From Tamarix chinensis (Eukaryota; Streptophyta; Magnoliopsida; Caryophyllales; Tamaricaceae), in the NCBI GenBank assembly GCA_030549775.1, contig CM060172.1, positions 130,623,122-130,687,121 of the forward strand: a stretch of 64,000 bases of DNA. The letters run 5' to 3'. The position numbers and the translations under genes are program-made. The notes beneath the pieces are model-generated. The model ran no database searches, had not been told where the DNA came from, and saw only the letters and a program-made list of their open reading frames with translations. Shown one piece after another: positions 61,306 to 64,000 of the stretch. Every line of letters begins with the position of its first letter. The first letter of the stretch is position 1.

Positions 61306-62030
61306 GATTGTGTTGAGTTTCACAAAGGTTGGGTTAGGTTGGCGGGTTAGGTCGAGCCAACTTTTGCCAACTCTATTGGCAACTTGAGGAGGCCTAAGCA
61401 TTAACAATCATAGAGGGTTTAAAATTGTTTCCCAATATGGGAAAATACTGGTGGTGGTCGAGATGGATTGTCAAGCGTTGGTGGCCAAGTTGAATAAACC
61501 TTTTAGCATAATGAGATTTATTATTGATGAGATCATAACTCTTACTCAAAGTATGGAGATTATGGTCTGCCAATTTTCGCCTAACAGTTCAAATATTTAA
61601 CCTATGTTATTTCTAAATTACATGTGTGTGATAGTATTTAGGGTTATTGACAAACCAAGGTGGCTCACAAACTCACTCGACTCGACTCGACTCGTTTGGT
61701 TAGAAAAATAATCAAACTTAAACTTTATTTTTAAGGTCGTTCATTAAACGAATCCAGCTTAAGCCAATGGAGGTTCGGGTTGTTTTTTAGTGAGCCAGCT
61801 TGAGCTCTATTCAACTCATTTATAAGCTTGACTTGTTCTTTTATAGGTTGGATTTATATAGAATTAACTTAATAAACAAGGCGAATCATTAAATGAGCTT
61901 TTAAATAAGCTAAATAATTAAATGAGTGAATTTGATTTGGTTAACTTTAAAACGAATTGAATAGTTAAACAAGTTAAGTCACGAATCAAATCATGATAAA
62001 CAAATTGATATATACCGACAAATTCTGGAC
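61306..62030. other. Unassigned, repeat-like sequence
   Basis: GGGTTGGG words continue to about 61370. From 61670 to 62000 there are alternating words such as CTCGACTCGACTCG, AACGAATCCAGCTTAAGCC and GAGCCAGCTTGAGCTC, a pattern common in plant intergenic DNA and also seen at 44.8 kb. No gene is visible. Confidence 0.4.
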
Positions 62031-62049
62031 ATTTGGTGGGTGTGTATAT

Positions 62050-62705
62050 GTAATAATAATATAAGAGGATGTTTATTTAGTGAGAATATGGAGTGGAGAA
62101 TGGAATATAAAATATCCTATAACTGTTTAGTGGGAATAGGAGATATAAAGCGAGATTTAAAATATTCTGTGACTATTTAGGAGATATGAGAATAAGGGGA
62201 AAAAATCGGAATAAATGACATTCTACCCCCAATATCTATTATCAAGGGGGTTGGTAATTTGCATTTAAAAATTGTCTAAAAAGATAAGAAAATTCAAATA
62301 ACCATTTACATAACTATATAGAGCTAGAAATATTATAAATTTAAAAAAAGACTCTTTTGTAAATTTCCTATTTTACTCCTAATCCAATTTTCATATGCCA
62401 AACACAATAGATTTTTACTCCCATATTATTCTCTATTAGTTTATATTACATACCAAATATGAAGTTAAGAATATATAAATAAATTATCACCGTTAATTTT
62501 CATTTTTATATATGCTCTTCAATTCTCAAGGTTCCATTTTCACTCATCAAACTTACTCGCACGAGTAATAACACATCATAATTTAAATATGTAATCATAT
62601 GGAATAAATAATAAGACTCTAAAAATAATGTATAAAATAAATGATCTAAAATATGTATAAAAAGATAATAGACTTAATATATAATTGCCAAACAGGCACT
62701 ACGAA
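62050..62705. mobile_element. Possible decayed MITE
   Basis: Left: AGAGGATGTTTATTTAGTGAGAATATGGAG; right: GCCAAACAGGCACTAC. Both are words often found at ends of plant PIF/Harbinger or hAT MITEs. They are not clear inverted repeats of each other and no target duplication was found, so this is tentative. Units around TTTAGTGGGAATAGGAGATATAAA repeat near 62080-62190. Confidence 0.25.
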
Positions 62706-63515
62706 ATATGAGAGCATCGTCCGTAACGAACGAACAGATTCAACTACGCAATAAAATATGTGCCGAACAGGAAGATATTTTATTTCTCTTTCTATTTCAT
62801 CCTGATCCCACAGCTTTGGTGGCGGTATAAGCAAAAAGACAATATCTTTAGTTCGAGGCTGCCTGGAGCTTCACCAAAAGTGAGTTGCAAATGGATTAAT
62901 TTAGGGAATGGAAAATAAAATAATAATAATAATAATAATAAATAAATAAATAAAAAGGAAGATGGGGACAGGGGCTGGGGAGGGGCTGCGTGAGGCCTAA
63001 AATACAAGTAAAAAACAAGGGGATGGGTTGTGAAAAAGACGAAGGAAAAATGGGGAGGGGTGTCAGTCACGGGGGTTAAGTTTTTTCGTACACATTTTTT
63101 CTATAAAAACTAATTTTATTATTATTTTAAAATGAATACATGCATAAATGAGAAAAAAAATCTTTCAAATGTATATTTAAATTAAAATTTAAAATTAATT
63201 ATGTTGGATAACGTTAATGTAAAATAGACGGAGATAATTGTATATTATATTACTATATTTGTACAAAAAAATATTTTAATATTATATATTCATATAAAAA
63301 ATATAATTTTAATTTTTATCCTTATTTTCATTCATTTATTACCCGTGTATCAAATATTTTTTTAAGAATGATAAAGAAAAATTTTAAGGGTAATTTTTTT
63401 TAAAATTACTAATTTAAAATATATATATATATATATATATAAAGATATGAATGTAAAGGAAAAAAAAGACTGAAATAGAAAAAAAATACTTTATTATTAT
63501 TTAATATATTGAATA
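62706..63515. other. AT-rich sequence with short simple repeats
   Basis: AAT/AAAT repeats at about 62922-62955 and a TA repeat at 63419-63441. The rest is very AT-rich with no domain. It might be promoter-distal sequence of a gene to the right, but nothing shows this. Confidence 0.35.
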
Positions 63516-63648
63516 GTGCAAGAAAGTAAAGATGATAAGGGAAGGACTCCACGGTCCTCTAAAGAAAGAGATCTTGAATTCAGGAAAACAATTCGAGCAC
63601 CCGTTGATTCGACGACGAGGCCATTCTATCGTGAACATAGAGATTCTG
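63516..63648 (+). other. Low-copy-looking flank of the SINE
   Basis: Base composition is more balanced here than in the rest of the window. An open frame rich in Arg, Lys, Asp and Ser runs through 63516-63698 but starts without ATG. If the SINE is left out, the frame meets a stop a few codons after the target duplication. It could be an exon or UTR fragment; I recognise no family. Confidence 0.25.
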
Positions 63649-63899
63649 CCCGCACGGGCTTAGCTCAGTGGTCGGGCTCCTCAGTTGGTACCAGGTGAGC
63701 CAGGGTTCGATTCACGCCAGCCGCAGTGTGGGAGTTTCAACCCTCCGTTTGTGGGGGTGGCTCCTTGTGGGCAGCGTGGAGATGGCCAGGGGAGTCTTAA
63801 AGATTACTGAGTCACCGTGATTTACCTCCCTCGTCTTGGCTGTCGGGCCGGCTGACGGGGGCCGCTGGGGGCGTGCGGATCTACGCCTTTTGGTACCAG
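63649..63899 (+). mobile_element. tRNA-derived SINE (251 bp) with 18-bp target duplication
   Basis: It is flanked by a perfect 18-bp duplication GTGAACATAGAGATTCTG (63631-63648 and 63900-63917), the mark of LINE-mediated insertion. The 5-prime part has a Pol III A box TAGCTCAGTGG (63661-63671) and B box GGTTCGATTCA (63704-63714), as in tRNA genes, but no tRNA folding partner for the 5-prime end, so it is not a tRNA gene. The body is GC-rich. A TTTT terminator lies at 63888-63891, followed by GGTACCAG; the same TTGGTACCAGGTGA word occurs inside the head at 63685-63698. The perfect duplication suggests relatively recent insertion. It encodes no protein; the frame on the minus strand is chance. 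Confidence 0.85.
63661..63714 (+). promoter_or_regulatory. SINE internal Pol III promoter (A and B boxes)
   Basis: A box TAGCTCAGTGG and B box GGTTCGATTCA lie 32 bases apart, close to the usual spacing in plant SINEs. Both match tRNA consensus well. Confidence 0.8.
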
Positions 63900-64000
63900 G
63901 TGAACATAGAGATTCTGAGTGCACGTGAAAATCCACGGCCCGTCTGGCATTGTACTGTGACTGTGAATAGGTCGACATGCACAGTGCCCAGAAAAGTAAA

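Noticed and set aside
60672..61316. Open frames of about 180-200 codons across 60.7-61.3 kb
   Set aside because: They consist of the 500-N gap read as unknown residues.
63661..63730. A tRNA gene
   Set aside because: A and B boxes are present, but the sequence has no acceptor stem partner and is the head of a 251-bp SINE bounded by an 18-bp target duplication.

Overview
This is a stretch of plant nuclear heterochromatin with no recognisable intact host gene. It is AT-rich and made almost entirely of nested retrotransposon and transposon debris. Four signs place it in a vascular plant, most likely a flowering plant with a fairly large genome: 5S-rRNA-bearing Cassandra LTRs, an Athila-like Ty3/gypsy polyprotein, a Ty1/copia polyprotein, and a tRNA-type SINE. 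I cannot name the species. Most long open frames are low-complexity translations of trinucleotide microsatellites or of pyrimidine-rich LTR promoters, and I do not call them genes.

The dominant component is a family of about 4.3-4.6 kb non-coding LTR units, called family 1 here. There are six copies: A (start of window to 2797), B (4823-9319), C (12351-16930), D (23160-27471), E (45121-54168, split) and F (46166-50586, inside E). The ends are TG..CA, read as TGAAATACCCC / GGGTATTACA, with exact or nearly exact 5-bp target duplications and no coding region. They look like solo giant LTRs or non-autonomous large elements. A TATA box at a constant place in four or five copies gives the sense strand: C and D are plus; A, B, E and F are minus. 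Downstream of it each intact copy keeps a trinucleotide-repeat zone, a consensus-like splice donor, a three-plus-three array of CCAC..GTGG hairpins, and a possible splice acceptor.

A second non-coding LTR family of about 3.4 kb (family 2) has copies J (2798-10614, split by B), I (34143-37494) and H (56612 to about 60080). A related composite unit G (31690 to about 41500) is split by copy I and by a hAT transposon (37590-40536) with an 8-bp target duplication.

Two older coding elements, both decayed and on the minus strand, are the hosts of insertions. The first is an Athila-like Ty3/gypsy element (about 30.9 kb down to 17.5 kb) in the order gag, protease, RT, RNase H, [LTR D], integrase, 3-prime ORF, 3-prime signature. 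The second is a Ty1/copia element (about 55.7 down to 44.9 kb) whose integrase core is split by LTR E; E is split by LTR F, and F by a Cassandra solo LTR (47354-47658). That is four levels of nesting. A second, fuller Cassandra element (60306-61305) contains the window's only assembly gap, 500 N. A Tourist-like MITE (41938-42603) and a SINE with an 18-bp target duplication (63649-63899) complete the set. The sequence around the SINE is the least repeat-like and may be close to a host gene.
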